Source: Pelomonas aquatica (GTDB lineage: Bacteria > Pseudomonadota > Gammaproteobacteria > Burkholderiales > Burkholderiaceae_C). From it: a DNA stretch of 64,000 nt. Below, one piece after another: positions 47,701 through 54,793 of the stretch (its first letter is position 1; each line of letters starts with the position of its first letter). The stretch is from the NCBI RefSeq assembly GCF_026712205.1, contig NZ_JAPPUW010000004.1:209809-273808 (forward strand), in the 5' to 3' direction. A model generated the notes under the pieces. It made no database searches. It saw only the letters and a list, made by a program, of their open reading frames with translations, and was not told the DNA's origin. The translations under genes were made by a program, and so were the position numbers.

Positions 47701-49486
47701 CACCCAGCAGCCGGTCTGCGAACCGCTGTTCGAGCGGCTCAACCCGATGCGCAACCCTGGCCAGACCTGGGCAGAGCTGCGCCGCACCTTGGTGCGCTAC
47801 CACGCTCGCTCCACGGCGCAGCTTGAGGTGCTGGCCGCGTGGCTTGAGTGGCAGGACGACCCGAGCCAGCCCGCCCCGGTGCGCCGCGCCTTCAGCGCAC
47901 GCCTGCCCCAGGTCGACATCTCCTCGCCGCCGCTGCGCAGCCAGGAGCCCGCCAGCGGCGTGCTGCTCGAAGCCCTCGGCAGGGGCGGCGCCGAGGCCGC
48001 GCATGCCCACATCCGCCACGAGTTCGGGGACCACAAATTCCGCCTGGTGCAGTACAGCCTGCGCGCCAGCACGCGCTTTGCCGAATACCTGCCGGCGTCG
48101 CTGCGCGAGGACCCGGCCCAGATGATTCGCGTCGGGCCGGTATTCGCCGGCCGCGGCTTCGACCTGCCCCCCAACTACGCCACCCAATATCCCGACCCGG
48201 CTGCCTTGCCGCCAGCCGCCCTGCCGCCCGACGTCGAACTCGGCGCGCCGCTGCTGGACGACGCCGGCCCCCCGCGGGCCGGCAGCGCGGTGCCCGCCAG
48301 CCGTCGCCCCGACGCACCCAGGATCGCCTATGCGGTGCCCACCTTCCGCTGGGAAGAGCACGGCACGAGTTTGGCCGAGGGCATCGCCTGCATCCGCCGC
48401 GGCAACGGCCTGCGGGTCTACCTCGAGCGGCCCTGGTTCTCCAGCGGCGAGGGCGAATTGCTGGGCGTGATCTGCGGCACGTCGGACCCCAGCCGGCAGC
48501 GCTTCGACCAGCTGCAGCCCGAACTGGTCGGCCTGGTCTCGCAGTGGGGCCAGGACCCGATCCTCGACAGCATCCGGCCGCGGCCGGTGATGCACCCCGG
48601 CGCCTTCAGCGCGAGGGTCGCCGACTTCAGGCTGTGGTTGCCCGAGGCCTCCCATGACATGGTGGTGGCCGCCCACCGGGTGCACTACGACTTCGAGCGT
48701 CGCCTCTGGTTCGCCGACATCGAGATCGACGCCGGCTCCAGCTACAGCCCCTTCGTGCGGCTGGCCCTCGTGCGCGTACAGCCCCATGCCCTGCAGGGCT
48801 GCGCGCTGTCGCCGGTGCAGCACACGCAGTACGCCCAGTTGCCGCCGACACGCGAGCTGCATCTGTCCCGGCTCGATCACGGCCGCCAGTCCGGCGTGGC
48901 GCTTCGGGTCTTCGGCCCGGCGCCCGAGATCGGCCCGGCATCCGGCCGCGGCGAACTCGTCGGCCGGCTCGATGCGGACCCGGGCCTGGCCGACGCCTTC
49001 GGCCCCCTGCTCGGCTACGACCGCGGGCGCAACCGCATCGAGCTGGTGGTGCAGCACCAGACCAGCGGCCTGGCCACCGACCTCGATTGGGCAGACCTCG
49101 CCGGCGTGCCTCCGCTCGGCGGCGAGGCCAGGCCAGGGCAGATCGCGCCCGGCGGCCCGCGGCGCGCCGTGGACGCGGCCGCTGCCGGCCAGGGTTTCAA
49201 CGTTGCGGCGTCGGCGCTCGGCACGTCGGCGATCTCGACCGAGATCTTCCAGGCCGGGCTGCAGAACCTGCATCTGCTGCGCAACGACCTGCTCTTCAGC
49301 GGCCTGATGGCCTTGCCACCCATGCCCGAAGGCCAACGCTGGCGGCTGATGCTGCGGGAGTACGAGCGCCACTTCGGCGACTTCAACGTCACCGACCAGA
49401 CGCCGCTGGGCCGGGTCACCCGCCCGGGCGTCGCCGAGCGGCTCGTGTTTGCGCGGGAGTTCTACGTGCTGGGCTACCGGCCTTGA
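44738..49486 (+). CDS. Giant protein B, 1582 residues, function unknown
   Basis: Not recognised. ATG 44738 is preceded by GAGGAG. There is no signal peptide. It begins SIIWTVLPKGLDTRGELIVS and contains a segment PDLLDWPGRLARSRFALRVG; the remainder is mostly predicted beta, with several YR/RLVDLAGN-type strands and few cysteines. No catalytic motif, P-loop, coiled coil or transmembrane helix is evident. Operon partner of protein A (10-base gap). Its size, lack of export signal and lack of motifs would fit a structural component of a cytoplasmic particle or a protein leaving by a non-Sec route; this is speculation. GC3 bias shows it is truly coding. Confidence 0.88.
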   Translation: MAKQSIIWTVLPKGLDTRGELIVSLVPSFRLTPQAPDEQVLAAFPDLLDWPGRLARSRFALRVGARAFELKPVSTPGTDVWQEVFPARLPVAGYAYNDFSRQNLRSFPVRTVVSYLHTHYGELAEADGLDRPSLFGPGSRLQGMLAEIGIGRLGRQRGGIGRWFSDGRSKETGVTELEARLDELYFSDQGVAPPTVVGIDGRPRDNGSSYVSARKLRRALPANLSGAAAGQFHSDSEYALYQANRFYQRPENARPYSALPVAGSASAPVKAPEFDFHRMAASFADAPSVMRRLGLVLDAVVVGSRELVDQAAGLPGHLLRATMTLEVAHPAYSVGTEESLPSTAFWLTPRRFACDTRTDRHRAGLLRLGGARPIGTQAQELQGKDRGFALTAVDPDGAALKTVGFALSLQDHLAKVADAGDPGTLSRPGELSYTTSQGESLAALRSQGITLVEHGRAGHVADDAIASSLKNDAVDAHQGHKIVWFAEDVLRGYRVDIFSEAGGEWRSLCQRLARYGWTAGHAAAPALDEARDEGYVSGASTTSKPAAELPPGATQDHYLHEALVKWAGWSLVAPRPGRRIRPFPDSSTPPAARAKLGLIQEERVDEQTAADTHPDGSPVTRDVKAAPGSLPRLRFGQAYRMRMRLVDLAGNSLAFDDGSLDKLEEASEPIAYLRYEPLDPPVLSLRGRVSEGESLERMVIRSNFGQSCASYLAGAPYAGNLPTDSGFAYAAVNERHMVPPKTSQSMAEQHGAFETAIGAAATPAQIADAYELIAALEAGTLYDGGAAVQIVTPPKDGAVPRSPARDLAVAPPEGFRLAPGEYLIHTEAALATPYLPDPIAAAVALRGLPGVFAEAVIDAADEVRAVRIPGSEECVVIVPLSGAWPGRRGLRLAVAEHPDELSGFDGCAVGAQLPDRLPTWDSAARVLTVYLRKGEVAHVRYASAIAPEAVNQLAIPRLAATPAKVAIQSVLGAHWMITPDRPLTLVHATQQPVCEPLFERLNPMRNPGQTWAELRRTLVRYHARSTAQLEVLAAWLEWQDDPSQPAPVRRAFSARLPQVDISSPPLRSQEPASGVLLEALGRGGAEAAHAHIRHEFGDHKFRLVQYSLRASTRFAEYLPASLREDPAQMIRVGPVFAGRGFDLPPNYATQYPDPAALPPAALPPDVELGAPLLDDAGPPRAGSAVPASRRPDAPRIAYAVPTFRWEEHGTSLAEGIACIRRGNGLRVYLERPWFSSGEGELLGVICGTSDPSRQRFDQLQPELVGLVSQWGQDPILDSIRPRPVMHPGAFSARVADFRLWLPEASHDMVVAAHRVHYDFERRLWFADIEIDAGSSYSPFVRLALVRVQPHALQGCALSPVQHTQYAQLPPTRELHLSRLDHGRQSGVALRVFGPAPEIGPASGRGELVGRLDADPGLADAFGPLLGYDRGRNRIELVVQHQTSGLATDLDWADLAGVPPLGGEARPGQIAPGGPRRAVDAAAAGQGFNVAASALGTSAISTEIFQAGLQNLHLLRNDLLFSGLMALPPMPEGQRWRLMLREYERHFGDFNVTDQTPLGRVTRPGVAERLVFAREFYVLGYRP

Positions 49487-49833
49487 GGACGCGCGCCGCG
49501 GCGGCCATCCACCGCTGCGGATGACGCTTGCGGGGCGCCGGACCGCGTCCCGCGTTCGGGTGACGGCAGGGTCGCAATTGCATCGGTTTGTGAGCCCGCC
49601 CGGCGCGACACCGGGCCGCGACGCCCCAGGCGCCGAGGCCCCGGCGCGGCTGAGCGGCCTCGCCATGCCCCTCCGCCCTGCAACGCCCATGTCACCGCGC
49701 CGTCATCGCCGGCAACAAGCATTGGCACAGCCCTGACGTGCAGTTCGTTCCCGACCCGCCGCGTCGCCCGACCCGCGTGAATGCCCTGGACGCGTCATCG
49801 CTCCCGCCGCCAACGTCACACCAGGAGAACCTC
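49487..49833. other. 347-base gap upstream of the phosphoesterase gene
   Basis: No gene is supported. It contains several short GC-rich inverted repeats after the giant gene B stop and the Pho-box-like element listed separately. The ribosome site AGGAG precedes the ATG at 49834. Confidence 0.5.
49689..49706 (+). promoter_or_regulatory. Candidate Pho box
   Basis: ATGTCAC-CGCG-CCGTCAT: two 7-base units spaced by 4 bases, matching the PhoB site layout (consensus unit CTGTCAT) at 5 and 6 of 7 positions. It is upstream of a phosphatase-like gene and a phospholipase C gene, where PhoB control is expected. Confidence 0.5.
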
Positions 49834-51099
49834 ATGAAGCTCGCTCTCGCCGCCACCAGCCTCGCGCTGGCCAGCCTCGTCTCCGGCGCCTTTGCCGGCG
49901 AAGGCGCCACGCCGCACGGCGTGCCGCATCTCGACCATGTCTTCGTCGTCATGATGGAGAACCACGGCTACGGCCAGATCGCCAACAACCCGAACGCGCC
50001 CTTCATCAACAGCCTGGCGCGCTCGGCCAATCTGTCGGCGAACTATTTCGCGATCGCCCACCCGAGCCTGAACAACTACCTCGAGGTCGTCGGCGGCTCC
50101 AACTTCGGCGTGCTCAGCGACAACGACCCGGACTGGCACAACGCCGCCTGCGCGACCAACCTCGCCACCGGCGTGGCCAACACCGACAACCCGCCCAGCC
50201 CGGCGATCTGCCCCATCTACGGCGTCGGCACGGATGCGGCCGTCGTCGCGATCGACACGACCAACGAGGCCAGCGGCGCGCCCGGCACGATCAACATCGA
50301 CGGCGTGCAGTCCATCCCGGCCATGTCGGGCGTCAGCGGCATCAGCATCGCCGACCAGCTCGCGCGCATGGGCAAGAGCTGGAAGAGCTACCAGGAAAAC
50401 CTGCCGCTCGAAGGCGCCGACCGCATCAACTACAGCGACGGCGTCTACAGCAACCTGACCGACTTCACGAAGATCACGCCGGCCCTGAACCCGCCGCTGA
50501 CGAGGGCCAACATCGTCAAGCAGTACGCGGCCAAGCACAACCCGTTCGTCTACTTCCGCAGCGTCCAGGAGGGCAGCGACCACAACCTGGGCTATCGCAA
50601 CATCGTCGGCTTCGATGGCGAGCGCGGGCTCTATGCGGACCTGGCCGCCGGCCATGTGCCCAGCTTCTCCTTCATCGCGCCCAACCAGTGCAATGACCAG
50701 CATGGCCGCGGCAACGCCGGCGCCTTCTGCGCCTACGACCCGACCGACAACGGCAGCCAGGCCGGCCTGAACCCGGCGCTGATCCAGGCCGGCGACGTGG
50801 CCGTGCGCAAGATCGTGCAGGCCATCCGCGCGTCCAAGGCCTGGAAAAACGATGAACGCCGCAGCGCCATCGTCGTGCTGTGGGACGAGAACGACTACAG
50901 CACCGTGCCCAACACCAACCAGGTGATGCTGATCGTCGACACCAACTACGGCGCCCACGGCGTCGTCAGCAGCAGGCGCTACAACCACTTCTCGCTGCTG
51001 AAGACCATTGAGGGCGCGCTGGGCCTGCCCTGCCTGAACCACGCCTGCGACGCGAGCGTCGACGTGATGTCCGACCTGTTCGCGGAAGGCCGCCGCTGA
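49834..51099 (+). CDS. Secreted phosphoesterase (acid phosphatase/phospholipase C superfamily)
   Basis: A 421-residue exported protein with signal peptide (LALASLVSGAFA). It has the alkaline-phosphatase-fold metal motif HVFVVMMENHGYGQI, then FAIAHPSLNNYLEVVGGSNF (the usual catalytic segment), and VVLWDENDYS plus HGVVS with late metal ligands. It belongs to the same broad phosphoesterase family (PF04185) as the next gene and probably releases phosphate from organic esters. Candidate Pho box upstream; the phospholipase C gene follows after 98 bases. Confidence 0.85.
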   Translation: MKLALAATSLALASLVSGAFAGEGATPHGVPHLDHVFVVMMENHGYGQIANNPNAPFINSLARSANLSANYFAIAHPSLNNYLEVVGGSNFGVLSDNDPDWHNAACATNLATGVANTDNPPSPAICPIYGVGTDAAVVAIDTTNEASGAPGTINIDGVQSIPAMSGVSGISIADQLARMGKSWKSYQENLPLEGADRINYSDGVYSNLTDFTKITPALNPPLTRANIVKQYAAKHNPFVYFRSVQEGSDHNLGYRNIVGFDGERGLYADLAAGHVPSFSFIAPNQCNDQHGRGNAGAFCAYDPTDNGSQAGLNPALIQAGDVAVRKIVQAIRASKAWKNDERRSAIVVLWDENDYSTVPNTNQVMLIVDTNYGAHGVVSSRRYNHFSLLKTIEGALGLPCLNHACDASVDVMSDLFAEGRR

Positions 51100-51130
51100 G
51101 CCGCCCCGCGCCTCAACCCCATCCCATCCA

Positions 51131-51170
51131 CCCGGCCGGCCGCGCGGTCCGACGCTCCGCGCCGGCCGGG
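51131..51170 (+). repeat. Hairpin between the two phosphoesterase genes
   Basis: Perfect 10-bp arms CCCGGCCGGC and GCCGGCCGGG with a 20-base, partly self-pairing loop; no T-run. It could modulate expression of the second gene or stabilise the upstream message. Confidence 0.5.
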
Positions 51171-51197
51171 CCCTGCACGACATCCAAGGAGAAGCTC

Positions 51198-53312
51198 ATG
51201 AAGAACGACTCACGCTCGCGCCGCGAGGTCCTGAAGGCGCTGGCCGCCGCGGGTTCGCTGTCCGCCCTGCCGGACAGCATCACGAGGGCGCTGGCCGTGC
51301 CGGCCTTCCATCGCAGCGGGACGATCAAGGACGTCCAGCACATCGTGATCCTGACGCAGGAGAACCGCTCCTTCGACCACTACTTCGGCACGATGGCCGG
51401 CGTGCGCGGCTTCGGCGACCCGCGCGCGATGAAGCTGGCCTCGGGCAAGCCGGTGTGGATGCAGCCCGCGCCGGGCGGCGACGTGCTGCCCTACCGGCCG
51501 CAGGTGCCGCATCTGGGCTCGGCCTATCTGCCCGACCCGCCGCACGGCTGGAACGACGGGCACGGGGCCTGGAACCGCGGCTGCTACGACCGGTGGATCG
51601 CCAGCAAGGGCATCGTCACGATGACCCACAACGAGCGCCGCGACCTGTCCTTCCACTTCGCGCTGGCCGAGGCCTTCACCGTCTGCGACGGCTACCACTG
51701 CGCGGCGATGACCTCCACCGACCCGAACCGCTACTACATGTGGACCGGCTGGGTCGGCAACGACGGCAAGGGCGGCGGCCCGGTCATCACGAACGCCGAG
51801 GCCGGCTACGGCTGGAAGACCTTCCCCGAGCGCCTGCAGGAGGCCGGCATCAGCTGGAAGGTCTATCAGGACAAGGGTGACGGCCTGTTCCAGAGCGACA
51901 GCGTCTGGTGGGGCTGGACCGGCGACGCCTTCATCGGCAACTACGGCGACAACTCGCTGCTCTACTTCAAGCAGTACCAGGACGCGCTGCCCGGCACGCC
52001 ACTGGCCGACCGCGCCAAGAGCGGCACCGAGGTCAGGCTGCAGAACCGCGACCCGCTGCAGCTGCTGGCCGACCTGCGCGCCGACATCGCCGCCGACCGC
52101 CTGCCGCAGGTGAGCTGGATCGCGGCCCCCGAGGCCTACAGCGAGCACCCGAACTGGCCGAGCGACTTCGGGGCCTGGTACATCGCGCGCGTGCTGGACG
52201 CGCTGACGGCCAACCCCGAGGTGTGGAGCAAGACCGCCCTCTTCATCAACTACGACGAAGAGGGTGGCTTCTTCGACCACATGGTGCCGCCGACGCCGCC
52301 GGCCACGCCTGACATGGGCGCCTCCACGGTGCCGGTCACGAACGAGATCTTCCCCGGCGACGCGCACCACCCGAGCGGCCCCTACGGCCTGGGCCTGCGC
52401 GTGCCGCTGCTGGTCGTCTCGCCGTGGAGCCGCGGCGGCTGGGTCAACTCCCAGCTCTTCGACCACACCTCGCTGATCAAGTTCATCGAGCGGCGTTTCG
52501 CCGACGAGCACCCCGGCCTCGTCGAAAGCAACATCCAGCCCTGGCGCCGTGCGATCACCGGCGACCTGCTGTCGGCCTTCGACTTCCGCACGCCCAATGC
52601 CGCGCCGCCCAAGCTGATGGACGTGTCCCAGTACATGCCGGTCGACAAGACCAAGCAGCCCGACCTCGCGCTGGCGGTGCCCGCGGCGCAGGCCCTGCCC
52701 CGGCAGGAGCGCGGCGTGCGCCCGTCGCGCGCCCTGCCCTACGAGCTGCATGCCGACGCGACGCTGGACACCGCCACCGGCCAGCTGTCCGTCGCGATGG
52801 CCAACAGCGGCACCGCGACGGCGGCCTTCCAGGTGCGCTCGGCCAACGCCGCGGACCTGCCGCGCTGCTACACCGTCGAGCCCGGCAAGCAGCTCACCGG
52901 CCAATGGAGCGCCGCCGGCCTGGCCCGCTACGACCTCGAGGTGCACGGCCCCAACGGCTTCCTGCGCGCCTTCCGCGGCGCATCGGCCGGCGCCAGCCGC
53001 GCCAACCTCGAGCTGCGCTCGCACTACGAGCGCGCCGCCCAGGGCCTGCGGATCAGGATCCGCAACCTCTCGCCGCAGCGCGCCCTCGTGCGCCTGACCG
53101 ACCGCTACAGCGGCGAGACCCGCAGCCACGAACTGCAGCCGGGCGAGAGCCACCACGGCGCATGGACGGCCGTGCGCCATGGCGCCTGGTACGACCTCGT
53201 CGTCACGGTGGACGGTGACGCCGACTTCAGGTTCGAACTGGCCGGGCGCATCGAGAACGGCCGCGACGGCATCACCGACCCGGCCATGGGCGGCGCGGCC
53301 TGCTGCGCTTGA
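51198..53312 (+). CDS. Phosphocholine-specific phospholipase C, Tat-exported
   Basis: A 704-residue PlcN/PlcH-type enzyme. The N-terminus is a Tat signal (SRSRREVLKALAAAGSLSAL). Catalytic phosphoesterase motifs: HIVILTQENRSFDHYFG, HCAAMTSTDPNRYYMWTG, INYDEEGGFFDHMVPP, VSPWSRGGWV. Two C-terminal beta domains of the bacterial phospholipase C type follow after residue about 500, and it ends in a Cys-rich tail (AACCA). It hydrolyses phosphatidylcholine or sphingomyelin outside the inner membrane, giving phosphocholine. The AAGGAG site precedes ATG 51198. Confidence 0.93.
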   Translation: MKNDSRSRREVLKALAAAGSLSALPDSITRALAVPAFHRSGTIKDVQHIVILTQENRSFDHYFGTMAGVRGFGDPRAMKLASGKPVWMQPAPGGDVLPYRPQVPHLGSAYLPDPPHGWNDGHGAWNRGCYDRWIASKGIVTMTHNERRDLSFHFALAEAFTVCDGYHCAAMTSTDPNRYYMWTGWVGNDGKGGGPVITNAEAGYGWKTFPERLQEAGISWKVYQDKGDGLFQSDSVWWGWTGDAFIGNYGDNSLLYFKQYQDALPGTPLADRAKSGTEVRLQNRDPLQLLADLRADIAADRLPQVSWIAAPEAYSEHPNWPSDFGAWYIARVLDALTANPEVWSKTALFINYDEEGGFFDHMVPPTPPATPDMGASTVPVTNEIFPGDAHHPSGPYGLGLRVPLLVVSPWSRGGWVNSQLFDHTSLIKFIERRFADEHPGLVESNIQPWRRAITGDLLSAFDFRTPNAAPPKLMDVSQYMPVDKTKQPDLALAVPAAQALPRQERGVRPSRALPYELHADATLDTATGQLSVAMANSGTATAAFQVRSANAADLPRCYTVEPGKQLTGQWSAAGLARYDLEVHGPNGFLRAFRGASAGASRANLELRSHYERAAQGLRIRIRNLSPQRALVRLTDRYSGETRSHELQPGESHHGAWTAVRHGAWYDLVVTVDGDADFRFELAGRIENGRDGITDPAMGGAACCA

Positions 53313-53379
53313 GCCGGGGCTCCGGAGCGGCTTGGCGGCGGGCAGGGTCGACGCGCCCCTGCCGCGCCACGGACGGCCT

Positions 53380-53604
53380 TCATGCCTGCCGGCCTGGGCA
53401 GCCCTGCTGCAGCTGCACGGGCGGGCACTTCACCGATCCGAACGAGCAAAACACGCAGCAGTCGCCCGGCAGCGGGCGCAGCACGGTCTTGCATTGCCCG
53501 CACTCGTAGAAGAACCGGCAAGCGTCCGTGGGCATGAGCTCGGCCTCGGCATGGCCGCACCGAGGGCAGGTCAGGACCGATTCGAGCACGGGCGCGACGG
53601 TCAT
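53380..53604 (-). CDS. GDCCVxC-domain small protein
   Basis: A 74-residue protein of the GDCCVxC family, often encoded in mercury-resistance regions. It has an N-terminal CPRCGHAE, then CGQCKTVLRPLPGDCCVFC and KCPP: at least eight cysteines. Some family members carry selenocysteine at the motif; here all positions are Cys codons. Likely a thiol protein for mercuric ion. Its ATG overlaps the stop of the merT-like remnant (ATGA). Confidence 0.85.
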   Translation of the reverse strand: MTVAPVLESVLTCPRCGHAEAELMPTDACRFFYECGQCKTVLRPLPGDCCVFCSFGSVKCPPVQLQQGCPGRQA

Positions 53605-53762
53605 ATGCGCACCGTCGAGGGATGGCCCGCCCCGGGCGCCGCCAACAAGGCCAGGAGCACGATGCCGACGATCCGGAAGATCAGCCGCCGACGCTTGAGC
53701 ATCGTCGGGTCGGCGCATGCGGCCCCGGCGGCGAGTAGTCCCCCGAACCTGAGCGCTGGCAT
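53601..53762 (-). pseudogene. merT-like remnant with internal deletion
   Basis: A 53-codon frame beginning MPALRFGGLLAAGAACADP and continuing into KRRRLIFRIVGIVLLALLA. The first part resembles the start of MerT (GGLLAAG) and the second its C-terminal helix; the Cys-Cys transport helix and the middle are missing (MerT is about 116 residues). It starts just after the MerR-type promoter, where merT belongs. It could instead be a real tiny membrane protein; identity is moderate. Confidence 0.5.
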
Positions 53763-53791
53763 CGGCAGTCCTGAATTCGTCGTTGCCTCGC

Positions 53792-53822
53792 AGTCTAGGA
53801 ACCGTACAGGGTACGGAGTCAA
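53792..53822 (-). promoter_or_regulatory. MerR-type mercury promoter
   Basis: Reads TTGACT (53817-53822), a 19-base spacer and TAGACT (53792-53797) on the minus strand. Inside the spacer is CCGTAC-CCT-GTACGG, the GTAC-centred dyad specific to mercury MerR operators. The 19-base spacing is the hallmark of MerR-activated promoters. Confidence 0.88.
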
Positions 53823-53833
53823 GGGGTTCAACA

Positions 53834-54055
53834 ATGACCGGGCTGACGACAGGGCGCGGTCAAGGCGGGTTGCCGCAGGCCCCGTCCGAAATCAGGTGCG
53901 CGTGCGACGCGACGGCCGGGGAAGGCTGCAGGAGGCGGGCGGGCCCGCCGCCCTCAATCCAGCCCGGGCAGGCTCAGCCTGCAGCGGATGCCGCCCGGCA
54001 GTTCCTGCCCCGTGTTGGGCAGCAGCAGCATGACGCCGAAGGTGCCGGCGGCTGA
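53834..54055 (+). pseudogene. Possible merR remnant
   Basis: From ATG 53834, exactly where a divergent merR would start, the frame reads MTGLTTGRGQGG and soon CACDATAGEGC. The first resembles the MerR N-terminus (LTIG), the second its C-terminal CACHA-type mercury loop. Most of the gene, including the helix-turn-helix, is missing. The frame runs on into the antisense of the adaptor gene. Chance similarity is possible. Confidence 0.35.
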
Positions 54056-54793
54056 GTCGACGACGCGATCGACCGTCGTGATCGGCACGTCGAGCGAACG
54101 CGTGAACGGCTTCTCGGGGATCACCGTCGCGCGCCCGCCGACCTTGACCTGCGGCAGATAGCGGAACGGCAGGATGGCCTGCACCGCCAGCGGCTGGGTC
54201 TGGGCGATCTTCAGGATGGGCTTCTTGTTGTCGCCGGGCTCGACCAGCGCGCCGGGGTAGAGGTATTGATCCACGACCACGCCGTTGAAGGGGCTGCGCA
54301 GCTGGCGGCGGTTCAGGGTGTCGACGGCCTGGCGCTCTTCCAGCCGCGCCAGCTCGGCGTTTTCCTCGGCGGTCTTGAGCTCGGCCTCGGCCTGACTGGC
54401 ATCGGCCGCGGCATCGTCGCGGGCCTGGGCCGACACGAATTCCTCGCCATACAGCTCGGCCATGCGGCGCGCCTTCTCGCGCGTGGCCGCGACCTTGTGC
54501 CGCGCCTGCTGCAAAGGCCCTTGCGCACCGGCGCGAAAGCGCGCCGCATCGGCGCCGCTGCGCTCGACGCTGGACTCGATGGTCACCAGCACCTGCCCCT
54601 GGCGGATGCCCGTGCCGCGCCTGACATGCACCTGCTCCAGCAGGCCCACCACCGGGCTGCGCACCTCGACGACCTGGGCCGGCTCGATCAGGCAGTCGAA
54701 CTCGGCCGCAGCGGCCGGCGCCACCAGGCCGGGCGCCAGCAGTGCACCCGACAGCACCCTGGCCGCCGCCATCAACCCTCGTCTCTGTGTCAT
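53954..54793 (-). CDS. Membrane-fusion (HlyD-type) adaptor, last gene of the export operon
   Basis: A 279-residue periplasmic adaptor with signal peptide (ALLAPGLVAPAAAA). Lipoyl halves VVEVRSPVVGLLEQVHVRRG and RRQLRSPFNGVVVDQYLYPG flank a long hairpin of helices (about residues 75-155, rich in Ala/Glu/Arg). It would bridge the inner membrane and the TolC-like channel. ATG 54793 overlaps the SecA-like stop as ATGA, so it is made together with the motor. It is shorter than typical HlyD proteins, lacking an N-terminal membrane anchor. Confidence 0.88.
   Translation of the reverse strand: MTQRRGLMAAARVLSGALLAPGLVAPAAAAEFDCLIEPAQVVEVRSPVVGLLEQVHVRRGTGIRQGQVLVTIESSVERSGADAARFRAGAQGPLQQARHKVAATREKARRMAELYGEEFVSAQARDDAAADASQAEAELKTAEENAELARLEERQAVDTLNRRQLRSPFNGVVVDQYLYPGALVEPGDNKKPILKIAQTQPLAVQAILPFRYLPQVKVGGRATVIPEKPFTRSLDVPITTVDRVVDSAAGTFGVMLLLPNTGQELPGGIRCRLSLPGLD

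Noticed and set aside
44675..49690. A 1671-codon open frame antisense to giant gene B
   Set aside because: It is the shadow of a very GC-biased gene; the predicted protein is low-complexity in Gly, Ala, Arg, Gln and Val with no motif, while the plus strand has a ribosome site and normal composition.
53541..53560. Selenocysteine use in the GDCCVxC protein
   Set aside because: All motif positions are TGC/TGT-type Cys codons in the reading frame; no in-frame TGA interrupts the gene.
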